Part shown: positions 35,294 through 44,453 of the stretch, one piece after another
Layout of the letters: each line of letters opens with the position of its first letter
Numbering within the stretch: position 1 is the first letter of the stretch
Source: an uncultured bacterium
GTDB lineage: Bacteria; Cyanobacteriota; Vampirovibrionia; Gastranaerophilales; Gastranaerophilaceae
Direction: 5' to 3'
NCBI GenBank assembly: GCA_900547155.1
Contig: URFH01000001.1
Coordinates: forward strand, 62,001 to 126,000
Length of the DNA stretch: 64,000 nucleotides
Program-made: the position numbers and the translations under genes
Notes under the pieces: model-generated
Told to the model about the DNA's origin: nothing
The model's input: only the letters and a program-made list of their open reading frames with translations
Databases searched by the model: none

Positions 35294-35902
35294 CTAATCT
35301 TGAATTTCGTCCTCAGTTGCCAAATTTTCGCCGGAAGAAGAACCCTCTGCGGATTCTTGCTCCGCTGAATATGAAATATTTATCGCCTCCAGCTCCGCAA
35401 GGCTCTCAGCGCCAGAAATAGCAGTGTTAAATCCGCAATTCAATGTCTCAATCCGACGCGTATTCAGCGTAATCAACCCCGCAAGCTCCAAAAACTCCTC
35501 TGTTGTCAATGTCACAGGCTGATAATCATAATCAAACCAATCAATCGTCGGCTCCTCTGATATAGCCATCGCCTGCATAGCCGCCATTTGCCCCATTACC
35601 CGCACCGCAGCGAGCGTATCGCAGTCAAATAACGCATTTTTATAAGTTACGCCGGCTTTTAGCGCTGCATTGTAGGCTTCCTTGTTTTCTTCCAGCCGTT
35701 TTGCCTTGGCTTCTGCAAAAAGTTCAGACTGGATGTCTTCTTTAAAGACAAACTCACCGTTCCACTGGATAATTTCTTTACCCGTCTCAAGAATCTCAAG
35801 CCCGGCATATTGCGGCATAAATCGCAATGTAGTGACAAGCCTTTGCAAATCCTCGTCAAATAAAACTATTCTGTTGTCTTTTGAAATATAATATTTTGTC
35901 AT
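35294..35902 (-). CDS. Tail-fibre-associated protein (DUF4376-like)
   Basis: A 202-residue protein directly after the fibre gene (2-base spacing). The N-terminus MTKYYISKDNRIVLFDEDLQ and the helix-rich centre FVFKEDIQSELFAEAKAKRLEENK followed by ALFDCDTLAAVRVMGQ and TTEEFLELAGLITLNTRRI resemble DUF4376 proteins, seen next to tail fibres and thought to help fibre assembly or stay in the tail tip. The C-terminus is acidic and serine-rich. Assignment by similarity of plan, not certain. Confidence 0.65.
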   Translation of the reverse strand: MTKYYISKDNRIVLFDEDLQRLVTTLRFMPQYAGLEILETGKEIIQWNGEFVFKEDIQSELFAEAKAKRLEENKEAYNAALKAGVTYKNALFDCDTLAAVRVMGQMAAMQAMAISEEPTIDWFDYDYQPVTLTTEEFLELAGLITLNTRRIETLNCGFNTAISGAESLAELEAINISYSAEQESAEGSSSGENLATEDEIQD

Positions 35903-35904
35903 TA

Positions 35905-37818
35905 CTAAACCTCCCCTGCTGCGCCTTTTGTCGGTATGAACCTAAATTCTCTATATACATTGTTAGTAGGCCAATCCCCTAGATTTTCATAGTGAAGAGA
36001 CACACGTTGTCCTTTTGCCGCCGGAAGATAAACAGAGAGCCCTGAACCAGCTATACCGGCGACTACTTCTTGAGAACCCAGCTTACCCTCAATATTATCC
36101 AAACTTAAAGAAGTCCAGGCACTAGTTTGGGAATAACCTCTTGCATGGTAATAACCATCTGCAGGTGCTGTGAAAACTGAGCCGGAAGACGGCCAGCTTA
36201 AGACTTGAACTGAATTTGACGGCATACCTGCATGTGTTACCTGTTGTATATTTAATAATTTTATTGCTTCATCTTCTTTAAGATAGGTTATGCGGCTATT
36301 AACGATTTTCATTTCACCGCATAATGCACAGGTATATTCAGTGTCAATTAATTGTATAGTATTTTTCTCATTATTGTAGCTATAATCATAATATGCAGCA
36401 CATATAACACCACCGTTGTCACTATTATCCTCATTACCCAGAAGAAGATGGGCGTCTGTCGTACCGTTAAAGTTGTAATTATGACCGCTCATAACAGAGG
36501 TAATCAACTTGTTATTAAGCGTTCCATCCTGATTTCTTCCTGACGGAGCAAGAACTTTTACATCATCTCTGACCATCAAATAAGTGCCAAAGAACGTAAA
36601 ATTATCCAGCACAGAATCTATCGAAGTGTAGGCAGAAGCGGAGCAGGTTGCAATAACGAAAGGCATTGAATACCTTATGCTCTGCCATGATGAGCCGGAA
36701 TTGTTGGTATATTTGGTTTCAAAAGTTTCAAGATTAAGCCAGACAGCGTATTGTCCGCTTATAACAGGTGTTGTGGTTGAGCAATAGAATTCTTCTGCTA
36801 TACCATCTGAAGTTCCCCAGGTTTCTTCCCCTCCTTGCATAGCAAGTAATAAAGTCTGTTGGCGATTATTAAAGCCGGTAGAAACATAATCTCTTGTAGT
36901 TGTATATTCTTTGAAAGTTTTTGTTGCAGAATCGGGATAAACAACAACTGACCCGGCTTTTAATACAAGTTGCCCGTCCGAATTTATTTCAACATTAATT
37001 TTTCGAGGCGATTCAAGAACGCAATTGGTTACCTGAGATTGCGTCAAACAGGACGAAGCATTACTAAGCGCAGAAATGCCTTCTTGCGTTTTAATTTCTA
37101 TCCTGTTTGTATAAGATTCAATAGATACCGCATCATCAACTTCATTTGCCAGCTGCACCATTGCTCTCAATGAGATAGTGCGCGGTTTGACGCGGTCACC
37201 GGTATTTACAACCTTAGAAGCGCTAAATTCAAATGCTGTACCCACCTCTGAGCCGGTAGAACCGGTATTATATGTGCCTGCTGCAGCAGAAAAAGCACCT
37301 TCTGCAATCTGTGTCATACGGTCATCTGAACCAAATTTACCGGTTATATTAACAATCTGATCTTGTATGTAATCCCCGATATTCCCGGTAATCTTCGTAG
37401 CCTCAATTGAAATTTTATGCAATGTCGGCAGCTTGAACTTGTTATTCTCCGTATCCAGCGCAAAAAAGCCGCAATTTCCGTTGTTAGCTTCCATTTGTGC
37501 AGCATATTCCGCATAAGTCACGCTGGGAATCCTGCCCAGAACCAGAAGTTCATAAGGATTGTTCTCGCCGGAAAAATCATCCTCCATAAACTCTCCGCCA
37601 TCACAAGGATAAGCACCGTTTATAGTTTCATCAACCCTCATTGTCCAGAAAATATCGCCGATATTTCTTCCCGCAACGTTTTTAGGTCTGTGAACATATT
37701 TCAGGTGCATAAGGTTGTTGTTCAAATCATTAGGCTCGTAATCCGCTCCCTCTTTTGTGACATCGTCAATCCAGGGATAAAGCTCTTCAAGATTTGTGTT
37801 ACTGTTTTGTTCTGTCAT
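35905..37818 (-). CDS. Tail fibre / receptor-binding protein
   Basis: A 637-residue protein. The N-terminus is DDVTKEGADYEPNDLNNNLMH, a region seen in phage fibre bases. A beta-rich centre follows with repeated GTSDGIAEEFYCSTTTPVIS-style strands, and a C-terminal region ends NVYREFRFIPTKGAAGEV. DGYYHARGYSQTSAWTSLSL is part of a jelly-roll-like domain near the end. It is the first gene of the fibre-lysin unit with its own motif-bearing promoter (37855-37872). Receptor specificity unknown. Confidence 0.8.
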   Translation of the reverse strand: MTEQNSNTNLEELYPWIDDVTKEGADYEPNDLNNNLMHLKYVHRPKNVAGRNIGDIFWTMRVDETINGAYPCDGGEFMEDDFSGENNPYELLVLGRIPSVTYAEYAAQMEANNGNCGFFALDTENNKFKLPTLHKISIEATKITGNIGDYIQDQIVNITGKFGSDDRMTQIAEGAFSAAAGTYNTGSTGSEVGTAFEFSASKVVNTGDRVKPRTISLRAMVQLANEVDDAVSIESYTNRIEIKTQEGISALSNASSCLTQSQVTNCVLESPRKINVEINSDGQLVLKAGSVVVYPDSATKTFKEYTTTRDYVSTGFNNRQQTLLLAMQGGEETWGTSDGIAEEFYCSTTTPVISGQYAVWLNLETFETKYTNNSGSSWQSIRYSMPFVIATCSASAYTSIDSVLDNFTFFGTYLMVRDDVKVLAPSGRNQDGTLNNKLITSVMSGHNYNFNGTTDAHLLLGNEDNSDNGGVICAAYYDYSYNNEKNTIQLIDTEYTCALCGEMKIVNSRITYLKEDEAIKLLNIQQVTHAGMPSNSVQVLSWPSSGSVFTAPADGYYHARGYSQTSAWTSLSLDNIEGKLGSQEVVAGIAGSGLSVYLPAAKGQRVSLHYENLGDWPTNNVYREFRFIPTKGAAGEV

Positions 37819-37854
37819 TGTAATCTCCTTTCAGGATTACAATACCAGATTTCA

Positions 37855-37872
37855 TTGAGCCGCTTAGGTCAA
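37855..37872 (-). promoter_or_regulatory. Shared promoter/operator motif, copy 1 (fibre-lysin unit)
   Basis: On the minus strand TTGACC-TAAGC-GGCTCA, then TGAAA, then TGGTATTGTAATCC, within about 60 bases of the fibre start. The same series, with the same spacing, precedes the genes at 55128 and terS. CTCTAATTTT lies just upstream here and in the terS copy. The likely meaning is an extended -10 promoter (TG-N-TA..) controlled by a regulator binding the half-dyad. Confidence 0.7.
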
Positions 37873-37908
37873 AACGAAAATTAGAGCTCAATGGGTCAAC
37901 AAGCGCAT

Positions 37909-37938
37909 AAAAAAAGGGAAGGCTGCAACAACCTTCCC
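37909..37938 (-). terminator. Intrinsic terminator after the megatron gene
   Basis: On the minus strand GGGAAGG and CCTTCCC form a 7-bp stem followed by seven T. It separates the tail-tip genes from the fibre-lysin unit, which then has its own promoter. Confidence 0.9.
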
Positions 37939-37945
37939 CCAAAAA

Positions 37946-40363
37946 TCAATAACCCTTGGCCCTAAAGCTTATCTTGCAGGTAGTTAATTCACCGGAATTC
38001 TTATAAGCCTTTAATAACGCCGATTTATTAGTCTTTTCGGCAACAACAACATAAGCATCTATGGAGTCATTAACCGTACAAACAATCGACGGAGGGTTTA
38101 TAAAATCATAATCAACCAAAAGCCCCGAGGTTTCAATTATTTCAAGCTCCTGAACAACCTCCTTGTCAGGAACATCCACAGAAACCTTGAAATTCGTCAA
38201 TATGGTCTGAACATTGTTGTAAGAATGAATCGTTATGAGGAACTTGCAATACCTGAAAGTGTAAGTTCCGTTATTCACAATGCTCCATTCCGTCCAATCC
38301 TGCCCGTCGTCAGAATATGCCCACTTGATTACAACAGTATTCTGCTCATCCGCAGATAAAAAGTCATAATCAAATGTCACAACGCTTTTGAGCACCCCGC
38401 CAATGTCAAAAACCTGACTTTCATATTCACCGTTTTCAAAAACAGTGCTTCCCCACTTACCGGCGGTTTGATAATAGCCGGGCTCCTTGCTCCATTTCTG
38501 GTCAAGCCGGTGCCACACAACATCTGTGTTCTTTTTTAACAAAAGCGTATTGTGATAAGACTTCATATGCTCACTGAAAACGCCGTCAAGGTCTTTGAGC
38601 ACATCAATCTTCACAATTTCGTTAAGATTGGGCACACTATCCACACTTATGATGTCCATTGTTGGATTTTTTGAATAATTGTAGCCATTAAAGGCCTTTA
38701 TCCAGAATTTATACAATCCGGCAGTCGGAATCACAATCGAAGCGCTGTTTTGGGTTATCCTGGAGGCAAGAATGGTTCCGTTTTCCCAGCTTTCACCCAT
38801 CCTGATTTCGTACATATCCGTTGCGCATTTGTTGTATTGCCATACAAAATTGAACAAATTATTCGTTTGCACAACATTAAAATTCACGACATCATCAGGA
38901 TATCCGTATAAATCGCCGAGATTTGACACCAGAACCCTCGGTTCCTTTGACCCCAGCTCATCAGAATACAGCCGTTCATCATAAGTTCGCCAATCAACAG
39001 TGAAAACGCCCGCCCCATCGTCTTTTACACTTACAACTTTAGCTTTGTAACGCTCCAGCCCCATAAGAAGCGAATCAAACATAATAACATCGCCAACTTC
39101 CAGGTCATAAGCACGATAATCGGTCTTAAACGAACCGAAATAAGGCTGCAAAATCTTAGAATTGACATAATACCATGCCAAACGCGAAGCCTGAGCAAAA
39201 TTGGTACAGGAATATATATTCACCGAATGCTCAACCGGCACGCCATCCCTGTATTCGGGAATTTCCGCAAAAGCCTCGACTTTTTGCCATTCATGATCCG
39301 GAGAAATATATTCACACTTCAAAATATCATAATGCTCCTCTTTTGGCAGAGTTTCAAAGGTTTCAGAGCCTTTTAAAATGTCATTCTGCGTAAATACCTT
39401 GCTCACAGGCTCCGGTTTGTCAATTTTAAACTGAAGTTTCCCGTTTTTAATAAATAACCCGCCCCTGCAAGAACGGTAAATTTCGTCAATAAGCGTTCTT
39501 GCAGAAGTTTGTGAGTCAAAAATCATGTTGAAAGTAAATCTGGGTTTCCCATCCACAAGCTCGTCGCAAAACTCCGCAGCTTCAACAAAACTATCAAGAT
39601 CAAACAACTCTGAAACCAAATCATCACTGATATTTCCATAGTTATTAATCCCGAGCCCGAGCCCGTTGTAAGAAGTCAAAAAGTCAAACATAACCCACGC
39701 AGGATTCTCGCTGTATTTGACCTCGTAAGAATACGAACTTGTGTAAACCCTTACTTTTCTGCCCTTTACAACAGCAGTAAGGTTGTAATTCATATCAATT
39801 TTCGCAGAGCGGGGCACGCTGATTGCAAGATAAGCCACATCCCTTAAAGAACCCACTTTTTCGGCTCTTTCAGCCTGAGTAGAACCGCCGACAATAGGGT
39901 CAACGACCTGATCACGCGTTCCATAATACCTGTTTACGGTTATCCCGCTGATTTCGTTAATAGGTATATCATTCAGCCTGATATCAGAAAATTCGCAAAT
40001 CTCGCCCTCGGCAAATGCAACAATTCTTTTGATTGTAGTCAAATAATCCTCATCCTGCCAGATTCTGTTGCCGGCAAGCTTGCATGTGCCGTATAAAAGC
40101 GGAATCGGCAAATCCTGATTTGTCTGTGTTTGTTTAATCCCCTGACCGTATGTGGGCGACATTGAAGAAAAATCCGGCTTCATTGTTGCAGCAAGAGTTG
40201 AAGAAACAGCAAGGCCGCCAAAAATCACAGCATTAGCAACCATTCCCCAGGTCACAGAAAATGTACCTATCGTAAATGCGGTTCCTGCCAGAGCCCCGCT
40301 TATTGAAGATAAAACAGCGCCTATTGATGACCCAATCGCTGTTATTAAAGTAGCTACCGCCAT
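37946..40363 (-). CDS. Tail-tip 'megatron' / lambda gpJ-like central fibre protein
   Basis: An 805-residue tail-tip protein. After a hydrophobic start (residues 1-70, possibly membrane-interacting), the phrase LPIPLLYGTCKLAGNRIWQ is the usual tail-tip signature. It continues with the structured core (RLNDIPINEISGITV) and fibronectin-like parts in the last third (FNVVQTNNLFNFVWQYNKCA, then MYEIRMGES). GTA gp15 and lambda J share this plan. It starts 2 bases after the peptidase stop, so the tail-tip genes are one operon. Confidence 0.88.
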   Translation of the reverse strand: MAVATLITAIGSSIGAVLSSISGALAGTAFTIGTFSVTWGMVANAVIFGGLAVSSTLAATMKPDFSSMSPTYGQGIKQTQTNQDLPIPLLYGTCKLAGNRIWQDEDYLTTIKRIVAFAEGEICEFSDIRLNDIPINEISGITVNRYYGTRDQVVDPIVGGSTQAERAEKVGSLRDVAYLAISVPRSAKIDMNYNLTAVVKGRKVRVYTSSYSYEVKYSENPAWVMFDFLTSYNGLGLGINNYGNISDDLVSELFDLDSFVEAAEFCDELVDGKPRFTFNMIFDSQTSARTLIDEIYRSCRGGLFIKNGKLQFKIDKPEPVSKVFTQNDILKGSETFETLPKEEHYDILKCEYISPDHEWQKVEAFAEIPEYRDGVPVEHSVNIYSCTNFAQASRLAWYYVNSKILQPYFGSFKTDYRAYDLEVGDVIMFDSLLMGLERYKAKVVSVKDDGAGVFTVDWRTYDERLYSDELGSKEPRVLVSNLGDLYGYPDDVVNFNVVQTNNLFNFVWQYNKCATDMYEIRMGESWENGTILASRITQNSASIVIPTAGLYKFWIKAFNGYNYSKNPTMDIISVDSVPNLNEIVKIDVLKDLDGVFSEHMKSYHNTLLLKKNTDVVWHRLDQKWSKEPGYYQTAGKWGSTVFENGEYESQVFDIGGVLKSVVTFDYDFLSADEQNTVVIKWAYSDDGQDWTEWSIVNNGTYTFRYCKFLITIHSYNNVQTILTNFKVSVDVPDKEVVQELEIIETSGLLVDYDFINPPSIVCTVNDSIDAYVVVAEKTNKSALLKAYKNSGELTTCKISFRAKGY

Positions 40364-40365
40364 AA

Positions 40366-40737
40366 TTACACCACCCTAAAACATCTATAATTTTTAAACA
40401 TCTTCAATCGACCAATTTGAAGAGAACATCCGCGAAAAACATGAATAAGCTTACCGAACTTGTAATATATTGCGACATGCAGCTCATCTCTAAACTTGGT
40501 AGCAACAATATCGCCCATTTTCAGTTCCTCATTAGGAATTTCTATACAATGTTTTTGCAGTTTGGATATTCCATAGCAATAATTTTTATCATCATCTTCA
40601 GAACGCATTCTGTACCTGGGTTTTTCAGGGTACAAAAACTGAACAGGATAAAAACAGCCTTGATATGTACCATCGTCGTTAAACATTTCATAAGGTCGCC
40701 CTACCTGTTCCAGCAGAGCGTTAATTTTTTCTTCCAT
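40366..40737 (-). CDS. NlpC/P60-type tail peptidase (gp14-like)
   Basis: A 123-residue protein from MEEKINALLEQVGRP (an upstream ATG would add an unlikely 17 residues overlapping the chaperone frame). GGAG precedes the ATG. The QGCFYPVQFLYP segment gives a cysteine in the NlpC/P60 position and MGDIVATKFRDELHVAIYY gives the histidine. Tail-associated murein peptidases of this kind (GTA gp14, lambda K) sit just before the tail-tip gene, as here. Sequence is divergent, so catalytic competence is not certain. Confidence 0.75.
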   Translation of the reverse strand: MEEKINALLEQVGRPYEMFNDDGTYQGCFYPVQFLYPEKPRYRMRSEDDDKNYCYGISKLQKHCIEIPNEELKMGDIVATKFRDELHVAIYYKFGKLIHVFRGCSLQIGRLKMFKNYRCFRVV

Positions 40738-40754
40738 CCCTTTTCTCCTCAACT

Positions 40755-40991
40755 TTATCTGATTTTTCCGGCAATTTGAGAAAGGCATTTTATCGCCTCT
40801 TTCCCGACAAGCGGATTAAGCGCCGGCTTTTCCGACAAAATATTATGCATTTTGCAATAAGCAAAATAATGAGCATAATATTTTCTGGGTGTAGCAGCGA
40901 AAAACTCCTCATCACTCCATCCAAGAATACTTCTCGCTGCTGCATACATCGACACCCAGTCGAATTCTAGTTCGCTTTCATTTTTTTCGTC
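40755..40991 (-). CDS. Tail assembly chaperone, frameshift extension (copy 2)
   Basis: Sequence after the A-tract at 40992-41000 continues in the -1 frame: DEKNESELEFDWVSMYAAAR and LGWSDEEFFAATPRKYYAHY up to CLSQIAGKIR. It carries no start codon of its own with a ribosome site that fits; a fused product of 199 residues results from a -1 slip. This is the lambda gpGT / GTA-type arrangement. Confidence 0.8.
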   Translation of the reverse strand, partial: DEKNESELEFDWVSMYAAARSILGWSDEEFFAATPRKYYAHYFAYCKMHNILSEKPALNPLVGKEAIKCLSQIAGKIR

Positions 40992-41353
40992 TTTTTTTTT
41001 AATCTGTTATTTTTCTCCAATACTTCTTTTGCCACCTCCGGCAAAATCAATGGTTTTGCATAAGCAAACTGCAAAGCGTGCAAATTTTTATGCAAAATAG
41101 CCGGATTTTCATCAAGAGCTTTTCTCACCGCCTCGATTTCTTCAGAAGAATGATTCTTAATCAAACCTGCACAAAAAATCTCTAAACAATCTTGAAGTTT
41201 AGTATTATTATCCAGTACAAAACACTGAAAAATTTTAAAAGTTCCCTTATCCAATAGATTTTCAACAGTGCCATAAGCCCTGTTATCAAACTCCAGCTTG
41301 TAGTTTTTCCCATCAATTTTTGTTTCACACGCAAAATTGCATAAATTCTTCAT
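40967..41353 (-). CDS. Tail assembly chaperone, first frame (copy 2)
   Basis: A 128-residue protein from MKNLCNFACETKIDGKNYKL with AAGGAGGA before the ATG. It matches copy 1 in plan (short beta start with YKLEF, then a helical FQCFVLDNNTKLQDCLEIFC core, a SSEEIEAVRKAL helix and a basic KKKTKKMKAN end). Tail assembly chaperones coat the tape measure before the tube forms. Unlike copy 1 it lies downstream of its tape-measure gene by 20 bases, opposite to the usual order. Confidence 0.8.
   Translation of the reverse strand: MKNLCNFACETKIDGKNYKLEFDNRAYGTVENLLDKGTFKIFQCFVLDNNTKLQDCLEIFCAGLIKNHSSEEIEAVRKALDENPAILHKNLHALQFAYAKPLILPEVAKEVLEKNNRLKKKTKKMKAN
40992..41000 (-). other. Programmed -1 frameshift A-tract (copy 2)
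   Basis: Coding strand TTA AAA AAA AAG ACG holds the heptamer A-AAA-AAG (as in E. coli dnaX). Sliding back one base joins the first frame to the second, and the resulting length (199 codons) equals that of copy 1. Confidence 0.8.
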
Positions 41354-41372
41354 AAAAATCCTCCTTTTTTTA

Positions 41373-42404
41373 TTACGCATTTCGTACCATTGTTCTTAAA
41401 TGATTGTTGTTATTTTTTATTCCCTCAAAAGTAATTGCATTAAGCAGCTGCTTGTTTTCCAGCAAATACTTTTGGACATCCTTAGAATCCCACGCCTTAA
41501 TATTGAAATTATTGAATACAACGTTACTTCCGCCGGAATTTCTGTCATATTCAACATTTTCCCCCGGACTCAGAACCCTTTCTCCTCCTTTCAATAACGC
41601 CAGCTGCTCATCTGTACCCGGAAGATTGACATTCGCACCATCAGGAACGATTCCGCCGGAATGGTGCTTAGAAGCAGTGGCAACATTTGCTATAGCACCT
41701 GCCCAACCGCCCTGGAAAAAGCCCTTAATTCCGCTTCCCACGGCCTTAATAGCTCCGTAAGACGCTCTTATCGCCTGAATTGCATTTGCTGCGTTTTGTT
41801 CATTAAATATCATACTCATCAGAGCATCAGCGGAGATTTTTATCATCTCGTTGGCAAGATTTTTGCCGAGATTTTTAAAATTCGTTTCAAAATTTTCAAA
41901 ATCCGTTAACATTTTTGTCAAACCGTCTGACAGCTCATCCGACATCCCTTCAACCATTTCCCCGACAAAACCATTCGGATTTTCCTCATCATCATCTCCT
42001 TTAAAACCGGAGCTCTGTTTCCTGTTCTGGCGAAGTAGAAAGAGCGCTGATTTCCTTTTGTCTTCATCGTCTGCATAGCGCTCGTTTATTGCTTTTATAT
42101 TTTCCATATGTTCAGTGTATTCGTTGAGATTTTGTTGAAATTTTTCTTTGTTATTTGCACCGAACAGAAATCTTTCCAGAGCGCTCTGGTGTTCTTCGCT
42201 CGAGCCGGCTTTATCTACTGTTTCTATTATCTCTTCCAGTACGTTTTTTTGCTCTGTTACATACTCCCTCATTGTTTCGCTATACTCTGCTCGAAATCTT
42301 TCCGCTCCTGCGCGAAGATTTTCAAGAAAGTCTTCATACCAGCCCGACAATTCGTTTGAATTTGAATCTATACCCAAATTCTTCCCTTGAAATTTAAAGT
42401 TCAC
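41373..42404 (-). CDS. Tape-measure protein (copy 2, 343 aa)
   Basis: A GTG-start protein with GGGGATTA ahead of the start. The N-terminal 200 residues are helical and charged (EDFLENLRAGAERFRAEYSE). GLTKMLTDFENFETNFKNLG and SYGAIKAVGSGIKGFFQGGW continue into a C-terminal domain starting HHSGGIVPDGANVNLPGTDE, where GGERVLSPGENVEYDRNSGG and AITFEGIKNNNNHLRTMV are close to copy 1 (48148). The length implies a short tail. A separate tail-tape function per copy is possible. Confidence 0.8.
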   Translation of the reverse strand: MNFKFQGKNLGIDSNSNELSGWYEDFLENLRAGAERFRAEYSETMREYVTEQKNVLEEIIETVDKAGSSEEHQSALERFLFGANNKEKFQQNLNEYTEHMENIKAINERYADDEDKRKSALFLLRQNRKQSSGFKGDDDEENPNGFVGEMVEGMSDELSDGLTKMLTDFENFETNFKNLGKNLANEMIKISADALMSMIFNEQNAANAIQAIRASYGAIKAVGSGIKGFFQGGWAGAIANVATASKHHSGGIVPDGANVNLPGTDEQLALLKGGERVLSPGENVEYDRNSGGSNVVFNNFNIKAWDSKDVQKYLLENKQLLNAITFEGIKNNNNHLRTMVRNA

Positions 42405-42436
42405 TTTAATCCCCTTTCATTTAAAAAAAATGCAAC

Positions 42437-42463
42437 AAAAAAGAACAAGCAAAAGCTTGTTCT
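42437..42463 (-). terminator. Intrinsic terminator after moron-like gene 3
   Basis: On the minus strand AGAACAAGC-TTTT-GCTTGTTCT is a perfect 9-bp stem with T-runs after it. It lies between the moron-like gene at 42483 and the tape-measure gene. Confidence 0.9.
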
Positions 42464-42482
42464 CTAAATCAAATATATTTGA

Positions 42483-43019
42483 CTAATTTTTAGAACTCTT
42501 CCTTTTCCCCTCTATCACACCTTTTTCATCATAAAGTGTGTCATTTATCCAATGCCCTACCAATTTTTTGTCATGTGTATAAACAAATGATTCGTCTTTA
42601 CTTACAACAAAAAACACACCAACTAAACGCCCATTTAGGTCATATTTTTTTGTAATGAACGGATATATATTATTTTTTCTTAAGTTAATTTCAATATATC
42701 CTAAAATTCCGCTATTATCATAATAGTATACATACATTTTGTCACTATATGTTACACAATAACTTCCATCAGAAAAATTAGTAACCCATCGCCCACGCTT
42801 ACTAACCCTGGGCTTCCCGCCCTCCGTCTTTGCCGCAGCTATAAAACCGGGGTCTTTCATATATTTTTTGAACGGTTCCATGGATATTTCATACTCTATC
42901 CCCTCAAATGCCGCCTCACGTGCACTTTCCACCGTATAAACAACTCCGCCGGTCAGCGTTTTTGCTGCTGCGGGCAGTATTGACATTATTAGCAGAATTG
43001 TTATCAAAAATTTCTTCAT
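42483..43019 (-). CDS. Moron-like secreted protein, copy 3
   Basis: A 178-residue protein with a signal peptide (MKKFLITILLIMSILPAAA). The mature start GGVVYTVESAREAAFEGIEY is shared with the two copies at 49267 and 50294; the rest contains FSDGSYCVTYSDKMYVYYYD and LNGRLVGVFFVVSKDESFVY, MORN/YD-like short strands, and a variable C-terminus. Flanking intrinsic terminators on both sides make it an independent unit inserted between tail genes (the pattern phage workers call a moron). Role unknown: surface, immunity or host-benefit protein. Confidence 0.85.
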   Translation of the reverse strand: MKKFLITILLIMSILPAAAKTLTGGVVYTVESAREAAFEGIEYEISMEPFKKYMKDPGFIAAAKTEGGKPRVSKRGRWVTNFSDGSYCVTYSDKMYVYYYDNSGILGYIEINLRKNNIYPFITKKYDLNGRLVGVFFVVSKDESFVYTHDKKLVGHWINDTLYDEKGVIEGKRKSSKN

Positions 43020-43046
43020 CGTCTGAATATTATCATATTTTCAATG

Positions 43047-43082
43047 AAAAAGAAAAGAGATATAGCGCCAAACTATATCTCT
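43047..43082 (-). terminator. Intrinsic terminator after the distal-tail/hub gene
   Basis: On the minus strand AGAGATATAG and CTATATCTCT form a perfect 10-bp stem around TTTGGCG, followed by TTTCTTTTT. It ends the head-tail operon before moron-like gene 3. Confidence 0.85.
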
Positions 43083-43121
43083 AAGAAATTATTTTTGTCC
43101 GCCTATATCATAACATAATAT

Positions 43122-44453
43122 CTAAACTTTGATAACAAGCTCATTAAACATTTGCGGAAATCCTCGAAAATTCGCCTGATTTCCGAGCTCTTTGCACCTG
43201 TCAAAAGTCCTGTCACAAGAAGTTTCTTCCCCTGTATAACCGCATCTGCAATCTTTAAAACGCCTAACCTGACAGCCTGTCCGGTATTTCATAACAGGAG
43301 CCTGAATCTCGAACCCGCCAAGCTCTGTTTCAATATCCATCTTCGCATTTTCGTAATCAAGCTTCAAATTATTGCACCTGCCGGCATACAGAACCTGCTT
43401 GAGATTGGGAATAATCTGATTTGTGTTAACATCCAGAAAAATAAGCAAAAGAATAGCAGGCGCATTCGTCACAACATCCCCGCGGTTTCCGATAATGCCG
43501 GAAATCGACAACGCAACGTTAGAAAGCTCAATGCTAAGCTTAGAAACACTGGAGTTGTCGTCCTTAACAATCTCTCCGTGAGAAAGCGGCGCCCCGAGAT
43601 AAGATTCCCCGTTATATTGCAATACATCAAGCGTTTCATTGTCCAAAACATAAATAGAACCGCCCGCCATCTCGATTTTCAGCAGTTTTCTCGGGATTAT
43701 TTCATCTTTCTCAACCTCAAAAGCCGGATTGGTAGTAGGAAAAACCTCCTTGAGCTCAATTTGCAGCTCGCCGTAACCCATCTCGGATATTGAAGTTTCG
43801 AGCTTATCAGTATCAAATCTTACATTATAAGTTTTTCCGTCACCGCCGCATTCTTTCTTCCAAACCCACTTGAAAGAACGAAATTTTCCACGTTTTGCAA
43901 GAAAAAAGTTCTCAAGCTTCTTTCTCGTTACCGCATTTTTGCGAAAAGTCAGCTTCCAGGTCTTTTTAGGCGCATCCCACCAGCTTTTTCTGTTGTTTTG
44001 AGCCGTAAAAATCTTGTCAATTAAGGTATAAAACTCAATAGAATTCTCACACTCCGCATCATGGTAGAAATCGAGCTTGTCAACAGCTTCTATGGGCGAA
44101 TCATCAATCGTGCAAATCCTCAACTCGCATTCAGTATAGCCAAAATCCTTGATATTCTGCTTCATAGAATCAGTATCAAAATTGCAAATATATTCTTTGC
44201 CGTTGCCGCCCTTTTCGACCGCCCAAACAAACTTGAATTTTCCGGCCTGTCCCATAACCTGAACGAAAAAATTCTCTAGTTTTTGCCTGTCTTTAAAATT
44301 TTTGTCGAATTTGAGCGTAAAAGTCCTCTTTGGATAAGTCCAAACAGGATATCGCTGCTCATGACCTTTCATTTTTTCATTTACGGTAGTTTTGAACTCA
44401 ATCGACGAACTGTAAGCCGCCTGATAAGGTATATCAAACACCGGATAATCCAT
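43122..44453 (-). CDS. Distal-tail/hub fusion: two DUF2460-like units and an Fe-S hub domain
   Basis: The ATG of MDYPVFDIPYQ (GAGAGGAATGTT before it) gives 443 residues. Residues 15-95 and 110-205 are two related DUF2460-like distal-tail units (TFTLKFDKNFKDRQKLENFF; then TWKLTFRKNAVTRKKLENFF). Residues 230-443 are a DUF2163-like baseplate hub with a C-terminal cysteine cluster: TGCQVRRFKDCRCGY, SCDRTFDRC and NFRGFPQM, matching the [4Fe-4S] site of lambda gpL and GTA gp13. In GTA and lambda these are two or three separate proteins, so the fusion with a duplicated first domain is unusual. Confidence 0.85.
   Translation of the reverse strand: MDYPVFDIPYQAAYSSSIEFKTTVNEKMKGHEQRYPVWTYPKRTFTLKFDKNFKDRQKLENFFVQVMGQAGKFKFVWAVEKGGNGKEYICNFDTDSMKQNIKDFGYTECELRICTIDDSPIEAVDKLDFYHDAECENSIEFYTLIDKIFTAQNNRKSWWDAPKKTWKLTFRKNAVTRKKLENFFLAKRGKFRSFKWVWKKECGGDGKTYNVRFDTDKLETSISEMGYGELQIELKEVFPTTNPAFEVEKDEIIPRKLLKIEMAGGSIYVLDNETLDVLQYNGESYLGAPLSHGEIVKDDNSSVSKLSIELSNVALSISGIIGNRGDVVTNAPAILLLIFLDVNTNQIIPNLKQVLYAGRCNNLKLDYENAKMDIETELGGFEIQAPVMKYRTGCQVRRFKDCRCGYTGEETSCDRTFDRCKELGNQANFRGFPQMFNELVIKV

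Noticed and set aside
40755..40955. Independent small gene starting at the ATG within the chaperone extension
   Set aside because: There is no ribosome site, the frame is open far upstream to the A-tract, and the paralogous extension at 51143-51378 has no start codon at all.
43152..43793. Long plus-strand frame opposite the hub gene
   Set aside because: It is antisense to a strongly supported gene, has no ribosome site and its composition is that of a shadow frame.
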